Below, in pieces: positions 1 to 5,188 of a stretch of 8,386 bases of DNA; position 1 is the stretch's first letter; the number at the start of each line of letters is the position of its first letter. The position numbers were made by a program, and so were the translations under genes. Location: positions 1 to 8,386 of the forward strand of contig CALKAK010000139.1 of assembly GCA_937983015.1 (NCBI GenBank), given 5' to 3'. A model generated the notes under the pieces. That model made no database searches. It saw only the letters and a program-made list of their open reading frames with translations, and was not told the DNA's origin. This stretch comes from an uncultured Bacillaceae bacterium. Lineage in GTDB: Bacteria > Bacillota > Bacilli > Bacillales > Caldibacillaceae.

Positions 1-1
1 T

Positions 2-394
2 GGGGTTTATTTGCTTATCGCTAATAAAGGCGAACTTATGGAAGCCGCAGGTCTTCGAGAAACAGCGACAGTTGAGGAAGCGGTGAAACGTTTATTCGCC
101 CGCGGCGTGGAAAACCTGGTCGTAACCGAAGGGGGCAAAGGCCTACATTACTTTACGAAAGATGGAGAATCCGGTCATCTTGCGGCGAATAAAGTTAAAG
201 TCGTCGATGTCACCGGAGCCGGAGATTCATTAGCAGCGGGCGTGATTTACGGTCTGTTGAAAAAACTGACTTTAAAAGAAGCCTGTCACTATGGACAGAT
301 TTGCTCTGCGATCACCATCCAATCGGAACATACCGTATCACCGCATATGAATCGGAAACATGTAGAGGAATTGTACCGGACACTTAAGCGGTGA
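2..394 (+). CDS. psuK: PfkB-family sugar kinase, probable pseudouridine kinase, C-terminal part (5' end outside window)
   Basis: The open frame runs in from the left edge, so only about the last 130 residues are visible. The PfkB signature DVTGAGDSLAAG is clear; its GAGD aspartate (codon 224-226) is the family's catalytic base and sits at the anion hole that holds the ATP phosphates. It is followed by the usual C-terminal helices and a conserved-looking SEHTVSP segment. Ribokinase-family members phosphorylate sugars or nucleosides with ATP in the cytoplasm. The assignment to pseudouridine kinase, which makes pseudouridine 5'-phosphate, is inferred from the next gene, psuG, its usual partner. 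Without the N-terminal half, which carries the substrate pocket and sometimes a helix-turn-helix domain, another nucleoside or sugar kinase cannot be excluded. A TTG at 11 lies inside the domain and is not the true start. Confidence 0.8.
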   Translation, partial: GVYLLIANKGELMEAAGLRETATVEEAVKRLFARGVENLVVTEGGKGLHYFTKDGESGHLAANKVKVVDVTGAGDSLAAGVIYGLLKKLTLKEACHYGQICSAITIQSEHTVSPHMNRKHVEELYRTLKR

Positions 395-724
395 TACGCT
401 CACAAAGAGCAACAAACCAATAAAGATTTTTGGAAGGATTTACCCAATTCCAGCTGGAACAGATAATAATGACAGTATTTATTTTGCGACGTGATGGCAA
501 AACTAAAAGAAAAATTCGCGAAAAAAAGTTGAAAATCCCGAAACCCAAGTGGGATATCCCATTAATGAACTCCAATTACCAAAAGTATGCACATTTTCCA
601 CGAAAGAACACTTGAAAGTCACGAAAGCAATAAGGAATTTTCCGAAATCAGTGAATCGATTCGGACCGGTTTGAACAACACTTTGATGCAGTCACCAAAA
701 AAATTTAATGAAAGAGGGATAACT
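395..724 (+). other. 330-base gap between psuK and psuG, possible decayed coding remnant
   Basis: No complete gene or terminator is convincing here. Two short plus-strand frames have a protein-like look. One (about 469-615) reads a basic, proline-containing stretch with RRDGKTKRKIREKK followed by KIPKPKWDIP. A second frame (about 569-724) continues it after a frame change, with ESNKEFSEISESIRTGLNN. A basic head followed by such a helix resembles in style the N-terminus of GerA-type spore germinant receptor subunits, so a frameshifted remnant is possible; this is a weak inference from memory of the family. A short hairpin at 391-403 has no T-run. The end of the gap holds the psuG ribosome-binding site. 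psuK and psuG are often directly adjacent, so the gap itself is unusual. Confidence 0.3.
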
Positions 725-1639
725 ATGAATCTTGAAAAATACATCGTGTATTCCGATGAAGTAAAAAAAGCATTGGAACAAAATTTACCAGTAGTCGCTT
801 TAGAGTCAACGATCATCTCGCACGGTATGCCCTATCCCCAAAACGTGGAAACAGCACTGGCTTGTGAAGAAATCATCCGGGAAAATGGCGCTGTTCCGGC
901 AACGATCGCGATTATCGATGGAAAAATCCATGTCGGTTTAACAAAAGAGCAAATTGAATTCCTCGCATCGGATGCAGAAATTCTAAAAGCTAGTCGAAGA
1001 GATTTGCCTTATATTATAATGAGTAAAAAACACGGGGCAACGACTGTGGCAGCTACAATGATTTGCGCGGATCTGGCGGGAATTCGCGTGTTCGCAACTG
1101 GCGGTATCGGGGGTGTCCATCGCGGGGCAGAGAAAACAATGGATATTTCTGCGGACCTGCAAGAGCTTGCCCAAACGGATGTAGCGGTCGTTTGTGCCGG
1201 TGCGAAATCCATTCTCGATCTGGGACTAACCCTGGAATATTTAGAAACCTTCGGTGTCCCCGTTGTCGGCTATCAAACCGATGTCCTGCCCGCTTTTTAT
1301 ACACGGACAAGCCCGTTTAAAGTAAATTTCCGACTCGATACACCGGACGAAATCGCTGAATTGATTCAAACTAAATCCGAACTCGGACTGCACGGGGGCG
1401 TTTTAATCACCAATCCAATTCCGGAAGAAGACTCCCTTGATGAAGCATTGATCAACAAGATCATCGATCAAGCGATTAAAGAAGCTGAAGAGAAAAATAT
1501 TCAAGGAAAAGAAGTGACACCTTTCTTGCTCAGCCGGGTGAAAGATTTAACAGAAGGAAAAAGTTTAATTGCGAATATCGCGCTTGTGAAAAATAACGCA
1601 AAACTTGGTGCGCAAATTGCGGTAAAATTAAAACAATAA
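725..1639 (+). CDS. psuG: pseudouridine-5'-phosphate glycosidase
   Basis: This 304-residue protein matches the PsuG (indigoidine synthase A-like) family over its full length. PsuG reversibly splits the C-C glycosidic bond of pseudouridine 5'-phosphate to uracil and ribose 5-phosphate, using a lysine that forms a covalent ring-opened ribose intermediate and a divalent metal. Visible hallmarks are ALESTIISHGMPYPQN near residues 25-40 with Glu27, the GATTVAATM segment, ATGGIGGVHRGAE near 124-136, the acidic DISADL at 140-145 for metal binding, and CAGAKSILD at 157-165 with the likely catalytic Lys161. The ATG at 725 was chosen because AGAGGG lies just upstream at good spacing and the family starts about here; the frame is open back to 569, but that extension is not family-like. 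No clear terminator follows. Confidence 0.96.
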   Translation: MNLEKYIVYSDEVKKALEQNLPVVALESTIISHGMPYPQNVETALACEEIIRENGAVPATIAIIDGKIHVGLTKEQIEFLASDAEILKASRRDLPYIIMSKKHGATTVAATMICADLAGIRVFATGGIGGVHRGAEKTMDISADLQELAQTDVAVVCAGAKSILDLGLTLEYLETFGVPVVGYQTDVLPAFYTRTSPFKVNFRLDTPDEIAELIQTKSELGLHGGVLITNPIPEEDSLDEALINKIIDQAIKEAEEKNIQGKEVTPFLLSRVKDLTEGKSLIANIALVKNNAKLGAQIAVKLKQ

Positions 1640-1663
1640 ACTTTTTATAAATTTTGCCGAAAT
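1637..1663 (+). promoter_or_regulatory. candidate SigD (motility sigma factor) promoter for the EAL gene
   Basis: TAAA (1637-1640), a 15-base spacer and GCCGAAAT (1656-1663) match the Bacillus SigD consensus TAAA-N15-GCCGATAT with one mismatch. The -35 box overlaps the psuG stop codon. Transcription would begin near 1670, giving an untranslated leader of about 85 bases before the EAL gene. I found no equally good SigA promoter in this gap. Placing a cyclic-di-GMP-degrading enzyme under the motility sigma factor is biologically sensible, but the call rests only on the sequence match. Confidence 0.5.
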
Positions 1664-1666
1664 AAA

Positions 1667-1721
1667 TAGTAAGAGACCATTAATTTGTATAAATGGAAAT
1701 TATTACAAAACCGTCTTACTA
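1667..1721. repeat. 8-bp perfect inverted repeat with nested hairpin in the EAL gene leader
   Basis: TAGTAAGA (1667-1674) is the exact reverse complement of TCTTACTA (1714-1721). Inside the 39-base interval a second hairpin is possible between CCATT (1677-1681) and AATGG (1692-1696). No T-run follows, so it is not an intrinsic terminator. It lies at or just downstream of the predicted SigD start, so it could be an operator or a leader RNA structure; if transcription starts near 1670 the left arm would be only partly in the RNA. Confidence 0.4.
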
Positions 1722-1755
1722 GCAAAAACTTTGAAATAAACTTGAGGTGCAAATA

Positions 1756-2478
1756 ATGGAATTTGGTGATTGGAGTTCTCTTGATATCTACCACGTCGTG
1801 CAGCCTATTTACGATTTAGAAAAGCAAAAAATATGTGGTTTTGAATTTTTATTACGCTCGCCACAATTCCCAAATCCTCTCAGTCTCTTTAAATACGCAG
1901 AACAAGAACAGGCATTGTTTGATTTAGATATGTATTCGATATTCCACATATTTGAGCAGATTCGCCAATACTCCCGATATTTAAATGACTATTTGCTTTT
2001 TATTAACGTGTTCCCTTCTACTTTAATGGACGATTCTTTCCTGTATAGCTTGGATCGGCTGCTGAGCTTCAGTGCGATTAAACCTGAAAATATTGTGCTT
2101 GAACTCAATGAAACGGAAAACGAACATGACTTGCCGCTTTTAAAAAATAAAATCGAACGATTCAGGCAAAAAGGGATCAAAATTTCGCTGGACGATTTAG
2201 GAACGGGAAGTTCAACTTTACGCGCCCTGTTGGAATTGGAACCGGATATTATTAAAGTCGATCGCTATTTTTGCACGAATCTTGCTAATTGCGAAAAAAA
2301 ACAATTACTCATTGAATTTTTCGTGAAGTTTATTCACGATGGTTCGACACTTATTTTAGAAGGTTTTGAAACAGAACAGGATTTGCGTACAGCTAAATCG
2401 TTAGGAGTTACTTACGGTCAAGGTTTTTACATCGGGTCTCCGAAACGTTTGAACGAATATTTATTTATTAGTAATTGA
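1756..2478 (+). CDS. stand-alone EAL-domain protein, probable cyclic-di-GMP phosphodiesterase
   Basis: This 240-residue cytoplasmic protein is essentially one EAL domain, with no sensor, GGDEF or membrane segment. EAL enzymes linearise cyclic-di-GMP to pGpG using divalent metals. The signature motif appears as EFLLR (Glu30), fitting the looser family pattern ExLxR. The other expected residues are present: Asn84 in INV, Glu116 and Glu119 in LELNE, Asp146-Asp147 in DDLGTGSS (loop 6), Lys167 in IKVD, the EGFE motif at 202-205, and Gln222 in GQGFYIG. By these residues it should be active, although Phe at the EAL alanine and Leu for the usual Phe in DDFG are deviations. The ATG at 1756 is preceded by TTGAGGTG at good spacing; an in-frame GTG at 1747 lies inside that Shine-Dalgarno. 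A SigD-like promoter precedes it and a terminator follows, so it seems monocistronic. Confidence 0.9.
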   Translation: MEFGDWSSLDIYHVVQPIYDLEKQKICGFEFLLRSPQFPNPLSLFKYAEQEQALFDLDMYSIFHIFEQIRQYSRYLNDYLLFINVFPSTLMDDSFLYSLDRLLSFSAIKPENIVLELNETENEHDLPLLKNKIERFRQKGIKISLDDLGTGSSTLRALLELEPDIIKVDRYFCTNLANCEKKQLLIEFFVKFIHDGSTLILEGFETEQDLRTAKSLGVTYGQGFYIGSPKRLNEYLFISN

Positions 2479-2503
2479 AGCTAGTATGAGCAATTTGTTC
2501 GAG

Positions 2504-2535
2504 AAGATGGTGATTTTCAGTCACCATCTTTTTTT
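2504..2535 (+). terminator. intrinsic terminator after the EAL gene
   Basis: AAGATGGTGA (2504-2513) and TCACCATCTT (2521-2530) form a perfect 10-bp stem with a 7-base loop, running into a T-run to 2535. It begins 26 bases after the EAL stop codon and separates that gene from pgcA. Confidence 0.93.
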
Positions 2536-2656
2536 CTAGGAACGATCTATTCTCAACCAGTATATGTAGTAGCAATTTTCCTGGCATGATTTTATCCAAA
2601 TGACTGGCTCTCGATATAAAACAGGCATTTACAAGTCGTTCCTAAACATAATTCTT

Positions 2657-2665
2657 TGCTATAAT
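2657..2665 (+). promoter_or_regulatory. extended -10 promoter element for pgcA
   Basis: TGCTATAAT is a perfect extended -10 box (TGnTATAAT). The -35 region at the expected distance (about 2636-2642) is poor, as is common for extended -10 promoters. Predicted transcription starts near 2672, about 30 bases before the pgcA start. It also shows that the in-frame ATG at 2664, inside the -10 box, cannot be the translation start from this promoter. Confidence 0.65.
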
Positions 2666-2702
2666 GGAAGAGTACGTGAAAAAAGTGACGGAGGATTGGA
2701 TG

Positions 2703-4442
2703 ATGAGTTGGAAATTGGTTGCGGAAAGATGGCTGAATTTTTCAGGGTTAGATCAGGAGCTAAAGGAGCAACTGGACCGGGTAAAACATGACGAAACCCA
2801 ACTTGAGGAATTGTTTGGCAAAAATTTAGAATTCGGGACGGCCGGCATGCGCGGTGAAATCGGTCCAGGTACGAATCGGATGAATATTTACACGGTTCGC
2901 AAAGCTTCCGAGGGTCTGGCGCGTTATTTATTAAGTGAAGATGAAAAAAATGCGCAGCGTGGAGTGGTGATCGCGTACGATTCACGTCATAAGTCCCCAG
3001 AATTTGCCCTGGAGGTCGCGAAAACTATTGGCAAACATGGAATTAAATCCTATTTGTTTAAAGAATTACGTCCGACTCCCGAACTATCCTTTGCGGTTCG
3101 CTATCTTAAAGCGGCTGCCGGTGTCATGATTACCGCCAGTCATAATCCACCCGAGTACAACGGATATAAAGTGTATGGCGATGATGGGGCCCAGCTGACG
3201 CCGAAACCTGCAGCAAAGCTCACATCCTTTGTGAATGATGTGGAGGATGAGTTAACGGTTGAAGTTGTAGAAGAAACGGAATTACTGGAAAAAGGACTAT
3301 TACAATATGTCGGTGAAGAAATTGATCAGGCTTATCTCGATCAATTAGCGACGATCCAATTAAATAAACCGGTTGTCGAAAAAATGGCAAAAGAGCTGAG
3401 GATTGTCTTCACACCGCTCCATGGCACAGCCAGCCGCCTTGTAAAGATGGGGCTTGAGCGTTTTGGCTTTGAAAACGTGACATTTGTAAAAGAACAGGAA
3501 TTACCCGATCCTGATTTTTCAACGGTCAAGTCTCCTAACCCGGAAGATCCCGAAGCATTTGAACTGGCGATTCAATATGGCAAAAAAGTAGATGCCGATA
3601 TTCTACTCGGAACCGATCCGGATTCGGATCGTCTCGGAATCGTCGTGAAAAATGATCAGGGCGAATATGTCCCCCTGACAGGAAATCAAATCGGCGCCAT
3701 TTTATTACATTACATCTTGTCCCAGAAAAAAGAACAGGGGATTTTACCGGAAAACGGAATCATGATCAAAACGATCGTTACATCGGAATTGGGGCGAGCC
3801 ATCGCTCAAGATTTCGGGGTTGCGACTTTGGATACATTAACCGGCTTTAAGTTCATCGGTGAAAAAATTAGAGAATTCGAGCGATCCGGTCAATATACAT
3901 TTCAGTTCGGTTATGAAGAAAGTTATGGTTGCCTCATCGGCGATTTTGTAAGGGATAAAGATGCTGTCCAGGCAACGCTTTTAGCGGCCGAGGTTGCGGC
4001 TTATTATAAAGCGCAGGGGAAAACCTTGCTCGATGGTTTGCGGGAGATTTTTGAAAAATATGGGTTCTACCGTGAATCACTACAATCCCTCACGTTAAAA
4101 GGTCTGGAGGGTGCGGAAAAGATCGCCCAGATCTTGGATTCATTCCGGAAACATCCTCCGGTTGAGTTGGCTGGGGTGAAGGTGATCGCTGTAGAAGACT
4201 ACCTCACCAGTGTGAAAAAAGAATTAACCACTGGTAAGCTGGATCCGATTAAATTACCGAAATCCAACGTTTTAAAATACTTCCTCGAAGATGGTTCCTG
4301 GTTCTGTGTACGTCCATCGGGTACGGAACCAAAGTGCAAGTTTTATTTTGCTGTCAAGGGAGCTTCACAAGAAGAAAGCGAAACATTGCTGAGAAATCTC
4401 GAAGATGCGGTAATGTCCCGCATCCAGGAATTGGTGAAATAG
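2703..4442 (+). CDS. pgcA: alpha-phosphoglucomutase (phosphohexomutase family)
   Basis: This 579-residue enzyme interconverts glucose 6-phosphate and glucose 1-phosphate through a phosphoserine enzyme and a glucose 1,6-bisphosphate intermediate, feeding UDP-glucose for teichoic acid, glycolipid and polysaccharide synthesis. It resembles Bacillus PgcA end to end. All four family sites are visible: TASHNPP with the phosphorylated Ser146, the magnesium loop DPDSDR at 305-310, the sugar-recognition loop GYEESYG at 403-409, and the phosphate-binding RPSGTEPK at 537-544. GGAGG at 2690-2694 serves adjacent ATGs at 2700 and 2703; 2703 has the better spacing (8 bases) and matches the MxWK-type start of the family, so the protein could be one residue longer. 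It has its own promoter and terminator. In this window its product links to the downstream galactose genes, since the Leloir pathway also yields glucose 1-phosphate. Confidence 0.97.
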   Translation: MSWKLVAERWLNFSGLDQELKEQLDRVKHDETQLEELFGKNLEFGTAGMRGEIGPGTNRMNIYTVRKASEGLARYLLSEDEKNAQRGVVIAYDSRHKSPEFALEVAKTIGKHGIKSYLFKELRPTPELSFAVRYLKAAAGVMITASHNPPEYNGYKVYGDDGAQLTPKPAAKLTSFVNDVEDELTVEVVEETELLEKGLLQYVGEEIDQAYLDQLATIQLNKPVVEKMAKELRIVFTPLHGTASRLVKMGLERFGFENVTFVKEQELPDPDFSTVKSPNPEDPEAFELAIQYGKKVDADILLGTDPDSDRLGIVVKNDQGEYVPLTGNQIGAILLHYILSQKKEQGILPENGIMIKTIVTSELGRAIAQDFGVATLDTLTGFKFIGEKIREFERSGQYTFQFGYEESYGCLIGDFVRDKDAVQATLLAAEVAAYYKAQGKTLLDGLREIFEKYGFYRESLQSLTLKGLEGAEKIAQILDSFRKHPPVELAGVKVIAVEDYLTSVKKELTTGKLDPIKLPKSNVLKYFLEDGSWFCVRPSGTEPKCKFYFAVKGASQEESETLLRNLEDAVMSRIQELVK

Positions 4443-4454
4443 ATAGTGGAGGTT

Positions 4455-4482
4455 ACCCGGTTTATTCGGCCGGGTTTTTTTT
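4455..4482 (+). terminator. intrinsic terminator after pgcA
   Basis: ACCCGG (4455-4460) pairs with CCGGGT (4470-4475) around a 9-base loop and is followed by an 8-base T-run. It lies 12 bases after the pgcA stop, so transcripts of the following region need their own promoters. Confidence 0.9.
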
Positions 4483-4646
4483 ATTTCATTTTTAAAAAAA
4501 TCGATTTCCCTTTGGAGTTAAAAAAGACCGGTGTTGTGGGCATGAGACTTTATGAGTGAAGTATTTAAAACCAGGGATTGGTTCATCAAATAAATTGTTC
4601 ATAATTTTTAAAGAAGATTATAGATTATGGGTCAAAGGGTGAGAAC

Positions 4647-4746
4647 GAGGCGGAGGTTCCCATGATAAATGGCTTTATACAAGCCACCGCAGTTGATATT
4701 TTCCCGGTCCGGATTAACCGATACTTTTTAGCAAAACCTCCTTCTT
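4647..4746 (+). ncRNA. candidate structured RNA (three-way-junction fold) overlapping a small ORF
   Basis: GGAGGTT (4652-4658) is perfectly complementary to AACCTCC (4735-4741), and after one mismatch the helix extends by four more pairs, including two G-U (4647-4650 with 4743-4746). Within it, TGGCTT (4670-4675) and AAGCCA (4681-4686) form a perfect hairpin with a 5-base loop, and CGGT (4705-4708) can pair with ACCG (4717-4720). A terminator-like hairpin follows at 4771-4804. The fold would bury the Shine-Dalgarno of the 35-codon ORF. I do not recognise a known riboswitch class in it; I compared it from memory with T-box, TPP, FMN, SAM-I, cyclic-di-GMP, PreQ1 and ZTP patterns. A possible but weak promoter is TTGTTC (4595-4600) with TATAGA (4619-4624). 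Confidence 0.35.
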
Positions 4747-4769
4747 ACGGTAGATATACTTTCCCTTAA
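4662..4769 (+). CDS. candidate 35-residue small protein, unrecognised
   Basis: An ATG at 4662 sits 5 bases after a strong GGCGGAGG ribosome-binding site and opens a 35-codon frame ending in TAA at 4767-4769; a terminator-like hairpin starts right after. That arrangement is what a very small monocistronic gene looks like. The peptide begins MINGFIQATAVDIFPVRINR, has scattered basic and aromatic residues, a PP pair near the end and a C-terminal GRYTFP. It has no clear membrane segment, no cysteines and no signal peptide. I do not recognise it and assign no function. Its Shine-Dalgarno is complementary to 4735-4741 within the ORF, so translation could be controlled by RNA folding, or the ORF could be a chance reading of a non-coding RNA. 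Confidence 0.45.
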   Translation: MINGFIQATAVDIFPVRINRYFLAKPPSYGRYTFP

Positions 4770-4770
4770 T

Positions 4771-4804
4771 AAAAATCTGTTGCTTTTGCAGCGCGGTTTT
4801 TTTT
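4771..4804 (+). terminator. probable intrinsic terminator after the 35-codon ORF
   Basis: GTTGC (4779-4783) pairs with GCAGC (4788-4792) around a TTTT loop. The stem can be extended outward through T-G and C-G pairs with one bulged C (4794), and an A-run (4771-4775) pairs into the 8-base T-run at 4797-4804. The core stem is short, so efficiency is uncertain. It starts 1 base after the small ORF's stop codon and lies upstream of the riboswitch promoter, so it would end a separate transcript. Confidence 0.6.
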
Positions 4805-4858
4805 GTTTCCCGAAAAAGATATATTTTGAGAACCTTATTCTTTTACAGAAGATTTTTC

Positions 4859-4886
4859 TTGCAGTATCTCCCTGTTCTGATATAAT
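4859..4886 (+). promoter_or_regulatory. SigA-type promoter for the riboswitch-ade transcript
   Basis: TTGCAG (4859-4864) and a perfect TATAAT (4881-4886) are separated by 16 bases, and a TG at 4878-4879 makes an extended -10. Transcription should begin near 4893, about 20 bases before the purine aptamer, which fits the riboswitch being in the leader of this transcript. Confidence 0.85.
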
Positions 4887-4911
4887 CACTATAATTAAAA
4901 TTTCATAGCGT

Positions 4912-4980
4912 CTTCGTATAAGTTTGGAAATATGGTCCAAACGTCTCTACCAAACTACCGTAAATAGTTTGACTACGAAG
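4912..4980 (+). promoter_or_regulatory. purine riboswitch aptamer, guanine/hypoxanthine type
   Basis: All parts of the purine aptamer are present. P1 is CTTCGTA (4912-4918) with TACGAAG (4974-4980). P2 is GTTTGGA (4922-4928) with TCCAAAC (4936-4942), closing loop AATATGG. J2/3 is GTCTCTACC (4943-4951). P3 is AAACTA (4952-4957) with TAGTTT (4965-4970), closing loop CCGTAAA. J3/1 begins GAC (4971-4973). Every stem is a perfect complement and the loops carry the conserved bases of the L2-L3 kissing contact. The specificity base, equivalent to C74 of the B. subtilis xpt aptamer, is C4973, which predicts guanine and hypoxanthine rather than adenine (adenine aptamers have U here). It precedes adenine deaminase and acts with the terminator at 5096-5123. 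Confidence 0.96.
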
Positions 4981-4985
4981 AGGTG

Positions 4986-5114
4986 ATGAACGGGAGATGG
5001 TATTGGGGAATCTTCCTGCTCGTTCTATGGGCATGGGCGTATGTGAGCAGAGGTTTCCTGAAAAGTCTTGGGTTCATTAGCCTTTTTGTACGTCGAACTC
5101 TAGGGGTGATCTAG
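4986..5114 (+). CDS. candidate 42-residue hydrophobic leader peptide inside the riboswitch expression platform
   Basis: An ATG at 4986, 5 bases after the aptamer, opens a 42-codon frame that ends at TAG 5112-5114, inside the 3' arm of the terminator. The peptide begins MNGRWYWGIFLLVLWAWAYV, which could be one tryptophan-rich membrane segment, followed by a second hydrophobic patch (GFISLFV) and two arginines. Initiation is doubtful: the only Shine-Dalgarno-like sequence, GAAGAGG (4977-4983), is 2 bases from the ATG and partly inside P1. A frame of this length is not improbable by chance. I do not recognise the peptide. If translated, a ribosome reaching the stop would cover the terminator hairpin and promote read-through into ade. 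Confidence 0.28.
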   Translation: MNGRWYWGIFLLVLWAWAYVSRGFLKSLGFISLFVRRTLGVI

Positions 5115-5123
5115 AGTTTTTTT
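5096..5123 (+). terminator. riboswitch-controlled intrinsic terminator upstream of ade, with antiterminator partner
   Basis: AACTCTAG (5096-5103) and CTAGAGTT (5111-5118) form a perfect 8-bp stem with a 7-base loop and a T-run to 5123. The competing structure is visible: AGTTTGAC (4966-4973, P3 3' strand plus J3/1) can pair with GTCGAACT (5092-5099) in eight pairs, one of them G-U, which removes half of the terminator's 5' arm. Aptamer and antiterminator are therefore mutually exclusive. Ligand binding should favour termination, the usual OFF logic of guanine riboswitches. Confidence 0.88.
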
Positions 5124-5188
5124 ATTTACTTGTAAGTAGAGGATTGGTTGATTTATGAATCTAAGACTTTAATCTGGAGGGTATGGCA

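Noticed and set aside
391..403. GTGA/TCAC hairpin at the end of psuK as a terminator
   Set aside because: The stem is only 4 bp and no T-run follows.
587..724. 47-codon in-frame N-terminal extension of psuG starting at ATG 587
   Set aside because: The ATG at 725 has a good AGAGGG ribosome-binding site and begins where PsuG family members begin; the extension has no visible ribosome-binding site and no family-like sequence.
1053..1320. Overlapping open frames of 63-85 codons on both strands within psuG
   Set aside because: They are alternate-frame readings of the most conserved, glycine-rich part of psuG; none has its own supporting signals.
1747..1755. GTG start for the EAL gene at 1747
   Set aside because: The GTG is part of the Shine-Dalgarno TTGAGGTG that serves ATG 1756.
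2664..2702. Earlier pgcA start at ATG 2664
   Set aside because: This ATG overlaps the TATAAT of the promoter, so it would not be in the mRNA; GGAGG at 2690-2694 points to 2700/2703.
2659..2985. 108-codon minus-strand open frame opposite the start of pgcA
   Set aside because: It overlaps conserved pgcA coding sequence and has no recognisable motif and no supporting terminator or partner gene.
4997..5080. Alternative short ORF from ATG 4997 in the riboswitch leader
   Set aside because: It is only 27 codons, has GGGAG immediately abutting the ATG, and lacks any recognisable character; the frame from 4986 is longer and more protein-like, though still uncertain.
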